Notes under the pieces: generated by a model
Seen by the model: only the letters and a program-made list of their open reading frames with translations
Told to the model about the DNA's origin: nothing
The model's database searches: none
Assembly: GCA_020061285.1 (NCBI GenBank)
Contig: JAGUYQ010000051.1
Span: 1-14,951, forward strand
Source: Betaproteobacteria bacterium
GTDB taxonomy: Bacteria > Pseudomonadota > Gammaproteobacteria > Burkholderiales > UBA9220
Direction of reading: 5' to 3'
DNA length: 14,951 bases
In this document: in pieces, positions 14,333 through 14,951 of the stretch
Position numbering within the stretch: the first letter of the stretch is position 1
Layout: every line of letters begins with the position of its first letter
Program-made: the position numbers and the translations under genes

Positions 14333-14951
14333 CCGCCGCTAGGACGGCGCCATTCACATAGCTGGATGCAGCGCCCAACAAAAACAACAGCGACCCCTGA
14401 TACTCATCGGGACGGGCCATTCGGCCCATGGGAATGCGGCTGGCGACCTCCTTGAGGAAATCGGGATTCTGGTTGTTTTCCACCCCACCGGGACACAGGG
14501 CGTTGCATCTAACGCCCTGCTCAACCCAGTAAGTGGCTAGGTAGCGGGTAAGGCCAATCAGGCCGGATTTCACCACCGAATAGGTGACAGGTTTCACCGG
14601 TTGCTGATCTTCCGGCAGACCGGGTTTTCGGTACAAACGTTGGTCCGGAGCGATCAGGCCGAGATCCGAGGAAATGTTGACGATGCTCCCCCCCTGGCGG
14701 GCGATGGCGGCGCCATAGTGTTTTGCGCACAGGAATGCGCCGGTCAACCCCACGGCCACGTCGGCATCCCATGCCGCCAACGGGAAGTTCTCCAGGCGGG
14801 AAAAATTCTTGCTCCCGTCACCCTCCACCTTGGGGTTGTTGGCAGCATTGTTGACCAAGCCGTCGATGCGGCCGTAACGGGCTAGCAAGGCGGCGCAGTT
14901 GGCTTCCACTTCCGCCTCGCGGGTGATGTCTACCGCGTAGCCCGCTGCGGG
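14310..14951 (-). CDS. SDR-family oxidoreductase, PtmA-like (partial, N-terminus outside window)
   Basis: The last 213 codons of a classical short-chain dehydrogenase; the frame stays open to the right edge, so the nucleotide-binding GxxxGIG motif lies outside. Visible parts are YAVDITREAEVEA (the aspartate after the third strand), GRIDGLVNNAANNP (the NNAG motif as NNAA), GGSIVNISSDLGLIAPDQRLY (catalytic Ser region), VTYSVVKSGLIGLTRYLATYW (Tyr-xxx-Lys), and VRCNALCPGG, then VNGAVLAADGG at the C-terminus. The PDQRLY insertion, Tyr-Ser-x-x-Lys followed by GLTRYLATYW, and CPGGVENNQ resemble SDRs in legionaminic or sialic acid loci such as Campylobacter PtmA. That similarity is from memory and not a search. 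A GTG at 14909 is not the start because coding signal continues upstream. Confidence 0.85.
   Translation of the reverse strand, partial: PAAGYAVDITREAEVEANCAALLARYGRIDGLVNNAANNPKVEGDGSKNFSRLENFPLAAWDADVAVGLTGAFLCAKHYGAAIARQGGSIVNISSDLGLIAPDQRLYRKPGLPEDQQPVKPVTYSVVKSGLIGLTRYLATYWVEQGVRCNALCPGGVENNQNPDFLKEVASRIPMGRMARPDEYQGSLLFLLGAASSYVNGAVLAADGGRTTW

Noticed and set aside
14310..14909. SDR gene starting at the GTG at 14909
   Set aside because: The frame continues upstream to the window edge with sensible SDR sequence (YAVDITREAE), and the cofactor-binding motif would be missing.

Overview
The window looks like chromosomal DNA from a GC-rich Gram-negative bacterium, most likely a betaproteobacterium. 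That placement is an inference from family resemblance, codon bias and gene content (TonB receptor, MsbA, core heptosyltransferases). No marker gene fixes the taxon. It holds twelve protein genes. Two are cut by the window edges. No tRNA, rRNA, CRISPR array, insertion sequence or phage gene was seen.

Left block, minus strand (1-3026): vitamin B12 uptake and activation. The order of transcription is cobO (cobalamin adenosyltransferase), a 385-base gap holding a cobalamin riboswitch leader, btuB (outer-membrane B12 receptor), then the start of a BtuF-like periplasmic binding protein that runs off the left edge. The riboswitch sits after cobO, so it should govern btuB and the binding protein but not cobO. 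Its leader has upstream hairpins that overlap the aptamer's P1 and P2 strands, and a nested stem plus a hairpin near the btuB start that could form the expression platform.

Middle block, plus strand (3116-13395): lipopolysaccharide core assembly and export. A WaaQ-like heptosyltransferase III and a WaaG-like GT4 form a first overlapping pair. After a 128-base gap with a perfect extended -10 promoter, seven tightly packed genes follow: msbA (lipid A-core flippase), a GT4, a CE4 polysaccharide deacetylase, a second GT9, an NAD-dependent epimerase/dehydratase, and two more GT4 enzymes. Most junctions are stop/start overlaps of 1-4 bases. The inferred logic is that the GT9 and GT4 enzymes build a heptose-containing core, the deacetylase exposes an amino sugar, the epimerase supplies a nucleotide sugar, and MsbA flips the product. 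lpxK and waaA, frequent msbA neighbours, are absent here.

Right block, minus strand (13406-14951): an SDR oxidoreductase resembling the PtmA-type enzymes of legionaminic acid loci (cut at the right edge) overlaps a 308-residue protein of uncertain family whose motif layout recalls GT42 sialyltransferases and DUF115/Maf glycosyltransferases. This may be the edge of a nonulosonic-acid modification locus.

I did not find a clearly new system. The strongest leads are the uncharacterised gene at 13406-14332 with its SDR partner, two GT4 enzymes lacking the second Glu of the EX7E motif, the hexanucleotide repeat that spells the deacetylase zinc motif, and the competing hairpins in the riboswitch leader.
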